A stretch of DNA of 45,025 nucleotides from Clostridiales bacterium (GTDB lineage Bacteria > Bacillota > Clostridia > Christensenellales > Aristaeellaceae), in assembly GCA_012728815.1 (NCBI GenBank), contig JAAYEI010000041.1, forward strand, positions 1 through 45,025, written 5' to 3'. The stretch's first letter is position 1, and every line of letters starts with the position of its first letter. Below are positions 26,217 through 34,260 of this stretch, in pieces. The notes under the pieces are model-generated. The model saw only the letters and a program-made list of their open reading frames with translations, was not told where the DNA came from and did no database searches. The position numbers and the translations under genes are program-made.

Positions 26217-27650
26217 TTGAGCAACACACATGAAGTCCTCGTGAGAATGTCGGGCATTGACAAGGTTTTCCCCGGCGTGCGCGCGCTGCACCAGGCCAGT
26301 TTTGAGCTGCGCGCGGGTGAGGTGCACGCGCTGATGGGGGAGAACGGGGCGGGCAAATCCACCCTGATGAAGGTGCTCACCGGCATCTACCAGCGCGATG
26401 GCGGCACAGTGGAGGTCATGGGCAAACCGGTGGAAATCAGCGGCATGCGCGAGGCGCAGGAGCTGGGCATCTCCATGATCCACCAGGAGCTCAACCTCAT
26501 GCGTGACCTGACCATCGCGCAGAACATCTTCATCGGCCGGGAGCCCATGCGGGGCTTTCTGCTGGATGAGAAACAGCTCAACGCCCAGACGGCGGAGCTG
26601 CTTGCCTCCCTGAACATCAACCTCAAGCCTGACACCCTGGTGCGCAACCTCACGGTGGCCAAGCAGCAGATGGTGGAGATTGCCAAGGCGCTTTCCCACG
26701 AGGGCACCCGCATCCTGATTATGGACGAACCCTCCGCCGCCCTGACTGAGGCTGAGATTGAGGACCTGTTCACCTTCATCCGCCAGCTGCGCGCGCGCGG
26801 CGTGGGCATCATCTACATCTCCCACCGGATGCATGAGCTGGAGGTCATCTCCGACCGCATCACTGTCATGCGCGATGGCATGCACGTGGGCACGGTCAAC
26901 ACGGCGGACAGCACCCTGGACCAGATCATCTCCATGATGGTTGGCCGGGTCATCTATGAGGAGCCCAAGCAGCACTCCAACGTGCCCCCGGACGCGCCGG
27001 TGGTGCTGGAGGTGAAAAACTTGCTGTCCACGCAGGTGAGCAACGTGTCCTTCACCCTGCGCCGGGGCGAAATCCTGGGCATCGCCGGGCTGATGGGGGC
27101 CGGGCGCACCGAGCTGGCCCGGCTGATTTTTGGCGCCGACAAGCGGATCAGCGGCCAGATCATGATCAACGGCATGCCGGTCAACATCAACAGCCCGCGG
27201 GATTCCGTCAACACCGGCATCGGCTACCTGTCTGAGGATCGCAAGCAGTACGGCCTGTGCCTGGGGCTGTCCGTGGCCAACAACGTGGCCCTGCCCACGC
27301 TGGACTTGTTTTCCAAGGGCCTGGTGGTGGATGACAGGCGCATCCGCAACACGTCCAATGAGTACAAGGAGCGCATTGACATCAAGACCCCCACGGTGGA
27401 CACCCCGGCCATCAGCCTGTCTGGGGGCAACCAGCAAAAGGTGGTCATCTCCAAGTGGCTGGTGCGTGACAGCGACATCCTGATCTTTGACGAGCCCACC
27501 AGGGGCATTGACGTGGGGGCCAAGAACGAGATTTACAAGCTGATCAACCAGCTGGCGGCCCAGGGCAAATCCATCATCATGATTTCCTCTGAGCTGCCGG
27601 AGCTCCACCGCTTCCACCAACAACCAGAACGCGGCCGGCCTGGCGGCTGA
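26217..27650 (+). CDS. Sugar ABC transporter ATP-binding protein (RbsA/MglA type), 3' end lost by deletion
   Basis: Two tandem ABC domains: first with Walker A 'GENGAGKST', Q-loop 'HQELNL' and Walker B 'ILIMDEPSAAL', second with the degenerate P-loop 'GLMGAGRTE', 'LSGGNQQKV' and 'ILIFDEPTRGID'. Such double ATPases drive import of monosaccharides. Start is TTG at 26217 after GGGGAGG. The normal sequence ends at 'ISSELPEL' (about residue 462). The following residues to the stop are an out-of-frame reading of a binding-protein gene, so ~40 C-terminal residues, the expected permease gene and the first part of the binding protein are missing. Probably non-functional alone, unless the junction is an assembly error. 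Confidence 0.85.
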   Translation: MSNTHEVLVRMSGIDKVFPGVRALHQASFELRAGEVHALMGENGAGKSTLMKVLTGIYQRDGGTVEVMGKPVEISGMREAQELGISMIHQELNLMRDLTIAQNIFIGREPMRGFLLDEKQLNAQTAELLASLNINLKPDTLVRNLTVAKQQMVEIAKALSHEGTRILIMDEPSAALTEAEIEDLFTFIRQLRARGVGIIYISHRMHELEVISDRITVMRDGMHVGTVNTADSTLDQIISMMVGRVIYEEPKQHSNVPPDAPVVLEVKNLLSTQVSNVSFTLRRGEILGIAGLMGAGRTELARLIFGADKRISGQIMINGMPVNINSPRDSVNTGIGYLSEDRKQYGLCLGLSVANNVALPTLDLFSKGLVVDDRRIRNTSNEYKERIDIKTPTVDTPAISLSGGNQQKVVISKWLVRDSDILIFDEPTRGIDVGAKNEIYKLINQLAAQGKSIIMISSELPELHRFHQQPERGRPGG

Positions 27651-28290
27651 GGAAATGCTGAAGCTGGAAGGCTTTGCCGATGCCCTCAAGGCCGCCACCC
27701 CCGAGAAGCCCGTCGTGCTGGCCGTCCTGTCCCAGGATGCCACCAGCGAATCCGTCACCGGGCGCACCACCGGCTATGTCAACAAGATGAAGGAGCTGGC
27801 CGCCCAGTATGGCAACGTGATCGTGGTGGGCCATGACCTCTGGGCCACCAAGCCCGATGAGGCCCCCGAGAACCCCAGCATCCTCATCCATGTGGAAATC
27901 TCCGCCACCCCGGAGACCGTTGACGTGACCAACTCCGCCAACGCGGTCCTCAACATTGAGAACCTCCATTCCGTCTTCCTGTCCAACGAAGGCGCTGTCA
28001 ACGGCTTCCTGGCCGCCACCAACGCCGGTTCTGACCTGGGCGATGGCGGCCGCTACGCGGACCTGGTGGTGGCTGGCTTTGACGCCGGCGCCCCCCAGAA
28101 GAACGCCATCCGTGAGGGCTGGTTCGCCGGCTCCATCACGCAGGACCCCTACCGCATCGGCTTCCTGGCAGTTGAGCTGGCCTTCAAGGCCTCCCAGGGC
28201 GAGGAAGTGAGCGATGTGGACACCGGCGCCCAGTGGTACACCGCCGAGAACATCGACAACCCCGACATCGCCCTGCTGGTGTATGACTAA
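27601..28290 (+). pseudogene. C-terminal ~60% of a sugar-binding protein (Peripla_BP_4), 5' end deleted
   Basis: In a different frame from the ATPase, sequence typical of ribose-family binding proteins begins at once at 27601 ('SSTASTNNQNAAGLAAEEML') and goes on with 'AVLSQDATSESVTGRTTGY', 'AVNGFLAATNAG', 'VVAGFDAG' and 'SITQDPYRIGFLAVE' to the normal C-terminus. Signal peptide and the first ~140 residues are absent. An ATG at 27655 could allow a cytoplasmic fragment but has no proper ribosome site. Together with the truncated ATPase this shows a deletion of perhaps 1.5 kb with a junction near 27597-27606; the shared bases GAGCTCC are compatible with both sides. Could also be a collapsed assembly. 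Confidence 0.82.
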
Positions 28291-28319
28291 TCACCTGAAC
28301 CAGCCCCTGGGCTGATCCT

Positions 28320-28360
28320 GGCCGGATGTCCCGCGTTTGGGTGGGGCATCCGGCCTTCTT
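28320..28360 (+). terminator. Terminator-like hairpin after ABC remnant
   Basis: GGCCGGATGTCCC / GGGGCATCCGGCC (one G-T pair) followed by TTCTT. Moderate T content. Confidence 0.6.
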
Positions 28361-28492
28361 GAAGCAGGCGTTTCCCAAGGTTTGTTTTGCCGGACCGCGG
28401 GGTTCACCGGGCCTTGCCCGCCCGCCCCGCTTGTGATAGATTTCAAGCATCACTGCAAGGGCCGCTGCCCTTGCCCAAAACAGGAGGCACAT

Positions 28493-30274
28493 ATGCACTA
28501 CCCCAAGATCGGCATCCGCCCCACCATTGACGGCCGCTGGGGCGGCGTGCGCGAAAGCCTGGAGCAGACCACCATGGACATGGCCCGCGCGGCCGCGCGG
28601 CTCATTTCCACCCTCAAGTATCCCGACGGCACCCCTGTGCAGTGCGTGATATCCGACACCACCATCGGCGGGGGCGCGGAGGCGGCCGCCTGTGAGCGCC
28701 AGTTCCAGAAGGAAAACGTGGTGGCCACCCTCACGGTCACCAAGTCCTGGTGCTATGGCATGGAAACCATGGACGCCAACCCCAACACCATCAAGGCGGT
28801 CTGGGGCTTCAACGGCACCGAGCGCCCTGGTGCTGTCTACCTGGCCGCCGTGTTGGCCGCCTACGCCCAAAAAGGCCTCCCCGCCTTTGCCATCTACGGC
28901 CGGGATGTGCAGGACCTGGATGACACCAGCATCCCGGCAGACGTGGAGGAGAAGCTGCTGCGCTTCGCCCGGGCCGCGGTGGCGGTGGGCTGGATGAACA
29001 ACAAGTCCTACGTCAACTTCGGCGGGGTGTCCATGGGCATCGCCGGCTCCTACGCTGACATGAACATGATGCAGCAGTTCTTCGGCATCCGCCCTGAGTG
29101 GATGGACATGACCGATGTGCTGCGCCGCATCCACCTGGGCATCTATGACCCGGTGGAGTACGAGAAGGCCCTGGCCTGGATCAAGGAGCATTGCAAGGAA
29201 GGCTTTGATGTGAACGCCGGCAAGGAGCTAAGCCAGGTGGTCACCCGCTCCAAGGCTGTGCCGCCTGAGGAGGACTGGGCCTTCATCGCCAAGCTCAGCC
29301 TGGTCATCCGCGACGTGATGTTTGGCAACCCCAGGCTCACGGAGCTGGGCTGGCATGAGGAGGCGCTGGGCAAAAACGCGGTGGCCGGCGGGTTCCAGGG
29401 CCAGCGCGCCTGGACAGACTGGCTGCCCAACGCCGACTTCACTGAGGCCATCATGGCCACCACCTTTGACTGGAACGGCGCGCGCCAGCCCACCGCCTTT
29501 GCCACCGAGAACGACACCTTGAACGGCCTGTCCATGCTCATGGGCACGCTCATCACCAACACCGCGCCCTGCTTCCATGATGTGCGCACCTATTGGAGCC
29601 CGGATGCCGTGAAACGGGTGAGCGGTTGGAAGCCCGAGGGTCTGGCAAGCGAAGGGTTCATCCACCTGCTCAACTCCGGCGCCACGGCGCTGGACGCCAC
29701 CGGCGCCGCCCGGGACCAGGAGGGCAGGAGCGTGATGAAGCCCTTCTGGGAGATGACCCAGCAGGACATCGCCGCCTGCCTGGAGGGGACCGACTGGGAG
29801 CGCGCCAACTACGAGTACTTCCGCGGCGGCGGCTTTTCCAGCCAGTTCAAGAACGAGGGCGAAATGCCCGTCACCCTGATCCGCCTGAACATCGTGGAAG
29901 GCATCGGCCCGGTGCTGCAGATTGCCGAAGGCGATACCATCCGCCTGCCCGATCAGGTGCATGAGCTGCTCATGAACCGCACCGACCGCACCTGGCCCTG
30001 CGTCTGGTTTGTGCCCCGGTTGACCGGCGAGGGCGCCTTCCGGGATGTCTACTCCGTCATGGCCAACTGGGGCGCCAACCATGGCGTCACCGTGTATGGC
30101 CACGTGGGGGCCGACCTGCTCACCCTGGCATCCATGATGCGCATCCCTGTGTGCATGCACAACGTGGCCCCGGACAAGGTCTACCGTCCCCATTGCTGGG
30201 CAGCCTACGGCACCGCCAACGCCGAGGCGGCTGACTTCAGCGCCTGCCGCGCCTACGGGCCGATGTACAAGTAA
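28493..30274 (+). CDS. fucI: L-fucose isomerase
   Basis: 593 residues, against 591 for E. coli FucI. Opens 'PKIGIRPTIDGRWGGVRESL'. Active-site blocks 'FQGQRAWTDWLPNADFTEAI' and 'TFDWNGARQPTAFATENDTL' hold the Glu/Asp manganese ligands, and the late 'NWGANHGVTV' supplies the His. Converts L-fucose to L-fuculose (and D-arabinose to D-ribulose) in the cytoplasm. ATG 28493 after AGGAGGCACAT; the longer frame upstream is unlike FucI. No fucK or fucA lies nearby, which is unusual. The damaged ABC sugar operon upstream was probably its transporter partner, and the AraM-like dehydrogenase follows in its own unit. Confidence 0.93.
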   Translation: MHYPKIGIRPTIDGRWGGVRESLEQTTMDMARAAARLISTLKYPDGTPVQCVISDTTIGGGAEAAACERQFQKENVVATLTVTKSWCYGMETMDANPNTIKAVWGFNGTERPGAVYLAAVLAAYAQKGLPAFAIYGRDVQDLDDTSIPADVEEKLLRFARAAVAVGWMNNKSYVNFGGVSMGIAGSYADMNMMQQFFGIRPEWMDMTDVLRRIHLGIYDPVEYEKALAWIKEHCKEGFDVNAGKELSQVVTRSKAVPPEEDWAFIAKLSLVIRDVMFGNPRLTELGWHEEALGKNAVAGGFQGQRAWTDWLPNADFTEAIMATTFDWNGARQPTAFATENDTLNGLSMLMGTLITNTAPCFHDVRTYWSPDAVKRVSGWKPEGLASEGFIHLLNSGATALDATGAARDQEGRSVMKPFWEMTQQDIAACLEGTDWERANYEYFRGGGFSSQFKNEGEMPVTLIRLNIVEGIGPVLQIAEGDTIRLPDQVHELLMNRTDRTWPCVWFVPRLTGEGAFRDVYSVMANWGANHGVTVYGHVGADLLTLASMMRIPVCMHNVAPDKVYRPHCWAAYGTANAEAADFSACRAYGPMYK

Positions 30275-30336
30275 CGCAAAGCCTTTGGGGAACCCGCGGC
30301 ATCATAAAAACCTTGAAAACCGGGGTTTCCGCCGAC

Positions 30337-30369
30337 AATGGGGCTGCCACTCACATGGCGGCCCCATTT
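30337..30369 (+). terminator. Hairpin after fucI
   Basis: AATGGGGCTGCCA / TGGCGGCCCCATT with loop CTCACA; 13 pairs with one U-G. Few T follow, so weak as an intrinsic terminator. Confidence 0.55.
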
Positions 30370-30382
30370 ATGCCCCTTGGGA

Positions 30383-30411
30383 TTGAACCCGGGGTTTAAA
30401 ACTGGCATACT
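30383..30411 (+). promoter_or_regulatory. Promoter of dehydrogenase / sensor operon
   Basis: TTGAAC (30383-30388), 17-base spacer, CATACT (30406-30411). Would transcribe the AraM-like gene, the tethered binding protein, the kinase and the regulator. Confidence 0.55.
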
Positions 30412-30461
30412 GTTGGCGTTGGGCGTGTTTGCCAGCAAAATAATCGATACGGGAGCTGTCC

Positions 30462-31802
30462 ATGAAAACATTCGCACAAATGTCCCTTGCGGAACTGATC
30501 CGCCCGGAAGGCCACGACTGCGCCTGTGGGCGCCACCACCAGGCGGGGCTGAAGCGCCTGCGCATCGGGGAGGGCGCGCTGGACGCCTTGCCTGGTTTTT
30601 TGAAGGATTGCCAGGTGTCGCGCCCCTTCATCATCATGGACGCCAACACCCGCAAGGCCGCCTGGCACCTGGTGGAGCCGGTGCTCAAGGAAGCGGCGAT
30701 TCCGTTTAGCACCTATGTTTTTGAGGATGCGCACCTGGAGCCGGACGAGCAGGCCCTGGGCACCCTGGTGATGGCGTTTGACCCGGCCTGTGATGGCGTG
30801 CTGGCCCTGGGCTCCGGCGTGCTCAATGACCTGGCCAAGGTCTTCGCCCACGCGGTGCGCCTTCCCAGCCTGGTGGTGGCAACCGCCCCTTCCATGGATG
30901 GCTATGCCTCGGACAACGCCTCCATGATCCGCCAGCGGGTCAAGGTGTCCTTTTACAACGCCTGCCCGCAGGCCATCATCGCCGACACGCGCATCCTGAA
31001 AGAGGCGCCTGAACGCATGCTGCAGGCCGGCCTGGGGGACATGCTGGCCAAGTACCCCAGCATCTGTGAGTGGCGCATCTCCCACCTGGTGACCGGCGAG
31101 TACTATTGTGAGAACATCGCGGGGCTGGTGCGCGCCTCCCTGCAGAAAATCGTGGACAATGCCGGGGGCCTCAAGCGCCGGGAACCCGAGGCGGTGGAGG
31201 CAGTGACCGAAGGCCTGGTGCTGTCTGGCATCGCCATGTCCTTTGCCGCCGTGTCCCGCCCGGCTTCGGGGCTGGAGCACTATTTCTCCCACCTGTGGGA
31301 GATGATGGCGCTGGAGCGCGGCCTGCCGGTGGAGCTGCACGGCATCCAGGTGGGCATCGGCACCCTGCTCACCCTGCGCATCTGGGAGGACCTCAAACAC
31401 ATCCAGCCCAGCCGGGAAACCGCCCAGGCTTTCATCCAGGGCTTTGACGAGGCCGCCTGGGAGGACATGGTGCGCCGCATCTTCGGCTCCGCCGCTCCCG
31501 CCATCCTGCGCACCGCCCACATGGAAGGCCGCAACGACCGGGCTGCCCACACCCAAAGGCTGGAGAACACGCTGAAGAACTGGGCGCAGATCCTGGACAT
31601 TGTGGAGCAGGAGCTGCCCGCCCACGCGCAGGTTGAAGCCCTCATGCGGGGCATGAGCATGCCCATGACGCCTGCTGAGATCGGCTTTGACGAGAAGGAC
31701 ACCCACGACGCGCTGCTGGGCGCGCGGGAAATCCGCAACAAGTACCTGACCAGCTCCCTCCTGTGGGACCTGGGCCTGCTCTACACCATCGCCTTCCCCT
31801 GA
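30462..31802 (+). CDS. sn-Glycerol-1-phosphate dehydrogenase (AraM/EgsA type)
   Basis: 446 residues. NAD(P)-binding 'ALGSGVLNDLAKVFA', 'ATAPSMDGYASDNASM', and metal-binding blocks 'GLGDMLAKYPS', 'ASGLEHYFSHLWEM' and 'LHGIQVGIGTLL' (Asp and two His for Ni/Zn), all typical of the glycerol-1-phosphate dehydrogenase family that in Bacillus includes AraM of the arabinose operon. Reduces dihydroxyacetone phosphate to glycerol-1-phosphate. In sugar operons it may act on a keto-sugar phosphate or take DHAP from fuculose-type aldol cleavage; that is inference. First gene of the operon leading into the binding protein (18 bases on), kinase and regulator. Confidence 0.85.
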   Translation: MKTFAQMSLAELIRPEGHDCACGRHHQAGLKRLRIGEGALDALPGFLKDCQVSRPFIIMDANTRKAAWHLVEPVLKEAAIPFSTYVFEDAHLEPDEQALGTLVMAFDPACDGVLALGSGVLNDLAKVFAHAVRLPSLVVATAPSMDGYASDNASMIRQRVKVSFYNACPQAIIADTRILKEAPERMLQAGLGDMLAKYPSICEWRISHLVTGEYYCENIAGLVRASLQKIVDNAGGLKRREPEAVEAVTEGLVLSGIAMSFAAVSRPASGLEHYFSHLWEMMALERGLPVELHGIQVGIGTLLTLRIWEDLKHIQPSRETAQAFIQGFDEAAWEDMVRRIFGSAAPAILRTAHMEGRNDRAAHTQRLENTLKNWAQILDIVEQELPAHAQVEALMRGMSMPMTPAEIGFDEKDTHDALLGAREIRNKYLTSSLLWDLGLLYTIAFP

Positions 31803-31820
31803 TCTATCCGGAGCACAGCG

Positions 31821-32807
31821 ATGAAAAAAAGGCTGCCGGCCCTGCTGCTGGCCCTGGCCCTGGTGTTGGGCCTGGTGCTGCTCTTCTTTCTGTTGCGCCG
31901 CGAGGGGCCAGCGCCGGTGGCGGACCGGCATGTCCCCATCGTGGGCTTTTCGCAGCTGGGCTCTGAATCCGGCTGGCGGGTGGGCAACTCCCGGGATGTC
32001 ATTGCCGCCGCGCAGCGCGCCGGGGTGGAGCTGATCTATGAAAACGCCGGGCAGAAACAGGAAAACCAGTTCAACGCCATCCGCTCCTTCATCGCCTACC
32101 AGGTGGATGTGATTGCCCTGGCGCCCATTGTGGAGGAGGGCTGGGACAACGTGCTGCGGGAAGCCAGGGAAGCCGGCATTCCGGTGCTGCTGAGCGACCG
32201 CTACATCAACATTGGGGATGAAAGCCTGTTTGCCGGCTATGTCGGCTCCGATTTTCTGGAGGAAGGGAAGGCGGCCGCGCGCTTTTTGATGCGCAAGGCA
32301 GCGGGCATGGCACGGGTGAACATCGTGGAGATCGCGGGGACCGAGGGCTCCACCCCGGCCAAGCAACGCGCCTCCGGGTTCAGGGACACCCTGGGGGCAG
32401 ACGAGCGCTTTCGCATCATCCACAGCGTCTCGGGGGATTTCTTGCGTTCCAAGGGCAAGGAAAACATGCGCAACATCCTGGCCCGGTTTGATGAGATAGA
32501 TGTGCTCTACTCTCACAACGACGCCATGACCCTGGGCGCCATTGAGGCCATTGAGGAGGCTGGGCTGTCCCCTGGCCAGGACATCATCATCATCACGATT
32601 GACGGCGAGCAGGGGGCGATTGACCTGCTCAAGCAGGGGAAAATCAACTGCGTGGTGGAGTGCACCCCCCTGCTGGGCGACCTCATCATGGACCTGGCCC
32701 AGCGCCTGGCCCGGGGGGAGGACATTCCCCGGGTGTCCCACCCCAAGGAGCGCGTGTTTTCCGAATTTGACGAGGATGTGCAGCGCATCCCGCCCCGGGG
32801 GTACTGA
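31821..32807 (+). CDS. Membrane-tethered sugar-binding protein, probable sensory partner of the kinase
   Basis: 328 residues. An N-terminal hydrophobic helix (5-25: 'LPALLLALALVLGLVLLFFL') is followed by charged 'RRE', with neither a lipobox cysteine nor a good signal peptidase site, so it should stay as a membrane anchor. The rest is a Peripla_BP_4 domain very like the transporter protein at 35960-36958: 'VGFSQLGSESGWRVGNS', 'QKQENQFNAIRSF', 'YSHNDAMTLGAIEAI' and 'CTPLLGDL'. It sits before the sensor kinase rather than with the permeases, and its stop is one base from the kinase start. Family knowledge: such proteins can deliver ligand to YesM-type kinases. Ligand perhaps galactofuranose or another furanose. 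Confidence 0.8.
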   Translation: MKKRLPALLLALALVLGLVLLFFLLRREGPAPVADRHVPIVGFSQLGSESGWRVGNSRDVIAAAQRAGVELIYENAGQKQENQFNAIRSFIAYQVDVIALAPIVEEGWDNVLREAREAGIPVLLSDRYINIGDESLFAGYVGSDFLEEGKAAARFLMRKAAGMARVNIVEIAGTEGSTPAKQRASGFRDTLGADERFRIIHSVSGDFLRSKGKENMRNILARFDEIDVLYSHNDAMTLGAIEAIEEAGLSPGQDIIIITIDGEQGAIDLLKQGKINCVVECTPLLGDLIMDLAQRLARGEDIPRVSHPKERVFSEFDEDVQRIPPRGY

Positions 32808-32808
32808 G

Positions 32809-34260
32809 GTGCTGGGCCTGCGCTCCCCGCACAGCCTGGCCAGGCGCATGCGCGATGCCCAGCTCACCCTGGTCATCCTGATGCTGGTGCCGGCGCTGCT
32901 GGCGCTCTCGCTCATGCTGCTGCACTCCCAGCGCTACCACCGCGCCATCTCCCATGTGGACGCCATCACCGCGCTCAACCCCATCATCCATGAGGAGCTG
33001 CTGGACAGCACCATGGACATCGTCACCGGCCGGCACCGGTTTGAGGAGGGGCATCAGTACCCCATCCTGGACCGGGCCCAGCGCCAGCTGGACCAGCTGG
33101 TGGACAGCGGCGGGGCCAGCCGGATGGAGCTGACGGTGTCCCGCCGCATCCTGGACACGCTGCGCAGCTATGTGGACCGCCTGGGTCAAAGCGCCACCGT
33201 GGACGAGCAATTCCAGGTGCAGGACGAGATCAGCCAGGTGGCCGGCTTGTTTTTGGATATGCTGGAAAACGCCGTCAACGTGGAAATCAAAGCGGCTGCC
33301 CTGACCAGCCGGCAGATGCAGACCAGCATCCGCGGTGCGCTGGCGGTGGCACTGGGCCTGCTGGCCATCTCCCTGGCCGTGGCCGTCATTACCCAGCGGC
33401 GCATGTCCCGGGCTATCCGCGTGCCCATCAGCCAGCTGGAGGATTTCGCCCTGCGCATCGCCCAGGGCCAGCTCAGCGACCGCATCCCGGAGGACCAGGT
33501 GCTGGAGCTGCGCTCCCTGGCCAAGAGCCTCAACACCATGGCCTACCGGCTGGATCAACTGATGGCACAGAGCCGCAGGGAGCAGGAAAACCTGAAAAAG
33601 TCAGAGCTGCGCACCCTGCAGGCGCAGATTACGCCGCACTTTCTCTACAACACCCTGGACGCCATCGTGTGGCTGGCCAAAAACGGCCAGGCCAGCCAGG
33701 TGATTGAGATTACCAACGCGCTGTCCGACTTCTTCCGCATCTCCCTCAATAACGGCAAGGACTGGGTCAGCCTCAGGGAGGAATGGGAGCACCTGACCGG
33801 CTACCTCACCATCCAGAAAATCCGGTACCGTGATATCCTGCGCTATGAGCTCACCCTGGATGAGGAGATTGCCGGGCACAAGGTGCCCAAGCTGCTGATC
33901 CAGCCGCTGGTGGAGAACGCGATTTACCATGGCATCAAAAACCGCCGCGCGGGCGGGCTGGTGCGGGTATCCGCCAGGCGGGAGGGGGAGCGGCTGCGCG
34001 TGTGCGTGACAGACAGCGGCCAGGGCATGGATGCGGCGCGCCTTCAACAGGTGCGCGCCGTCCTGCACAACCAGGAGGATGCCCTGGGCCAGGCCGGCTA
34101 CGGGCTCTACAGCGTGGACCAGCGCATCAAGCTCTACTACGCGCAGGAGGAAGGCCTGGTCATCAGCAGCAGGCCGGGGGAGGGCACCAGCGTGTGCTTT
34201 GACGTGCCGCTGCGGGATGAGGGAAGGGGGGGCCATGTTCAAGGTGTTTCTGGTGGATGA
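32809..34260 (+). CDS. YesM/LytS-type sensor histidine kinase with HAMP domain
   Basis: 483 residues from GTG 32809. TM1 near 20-40, an extracellular helical region of ~135 residues, TM2 near 180-200 ('GALAVALGLLAISLAVAV'), HAMP, a short coiled coil, then the His_kinase domain with phospho-acceptor His277 in 'QITPHFLYNTLD' and ATPase blocks 'LLIQPLVENAIYHGI' (N box) and 'DSGQGMD' (G box). The sensor domain has no known ligand fold, so it may read the tethered binding protein encoded just upstream. Start GTG lies one base after that gene's stop. A longer frame upstream overlaps the binding-protein gene and lacks similarity. Its end overlaps the regulator start by 26 bases. Confidence 0.9.
   Translation: MLGLRSPHSLARRMRDAQLTLVILMLVPALLALSLMLLHSQRYHRAISHVDAITALNPIIHEELLDSTMDIVTGRHRFEEGHQYPILDRAQRQLDQLVDSGGASRMELTVSRRILDTLRSYVDRLGQSATVDEQFQVQDEISQVAGLFLDMLENAVNVEIKAAALTSRQMQTSIRGALAVALGLLAISLAVAVITQRRMSRAIRVPISQLEDFALRIAQGQLSDRIPEDQVLELRSLAKSLNTMAYRLDQLMAQSRREQENLKKSELRTLQAQITPHFLYNTLDAIVWLAKNGQASQVIEITNALSDFFRISLNNGKDWVSLREEWEHLTGYLTIQKIRYRDILRYELTLDEEIAGHKVPKLLIQPLVENAIYHGIKNRRAGGLVRVSARREGERLRVCVTDSGQGMDAARLQQVRAVLHNQEDALGQAGYGLYSVDQRIKLYYAQEEGLVISSRPGEGTSVCFDVPLRDEGRGGHVQGVSGG

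Noticed and set aside
28425-28450. Possible promoter (TTGCCC ... TAGATT) in front of fucI
   Set aside because: Both hexamers are weak and G/C-rich sequence around gives many such matches; not strong enough to list.
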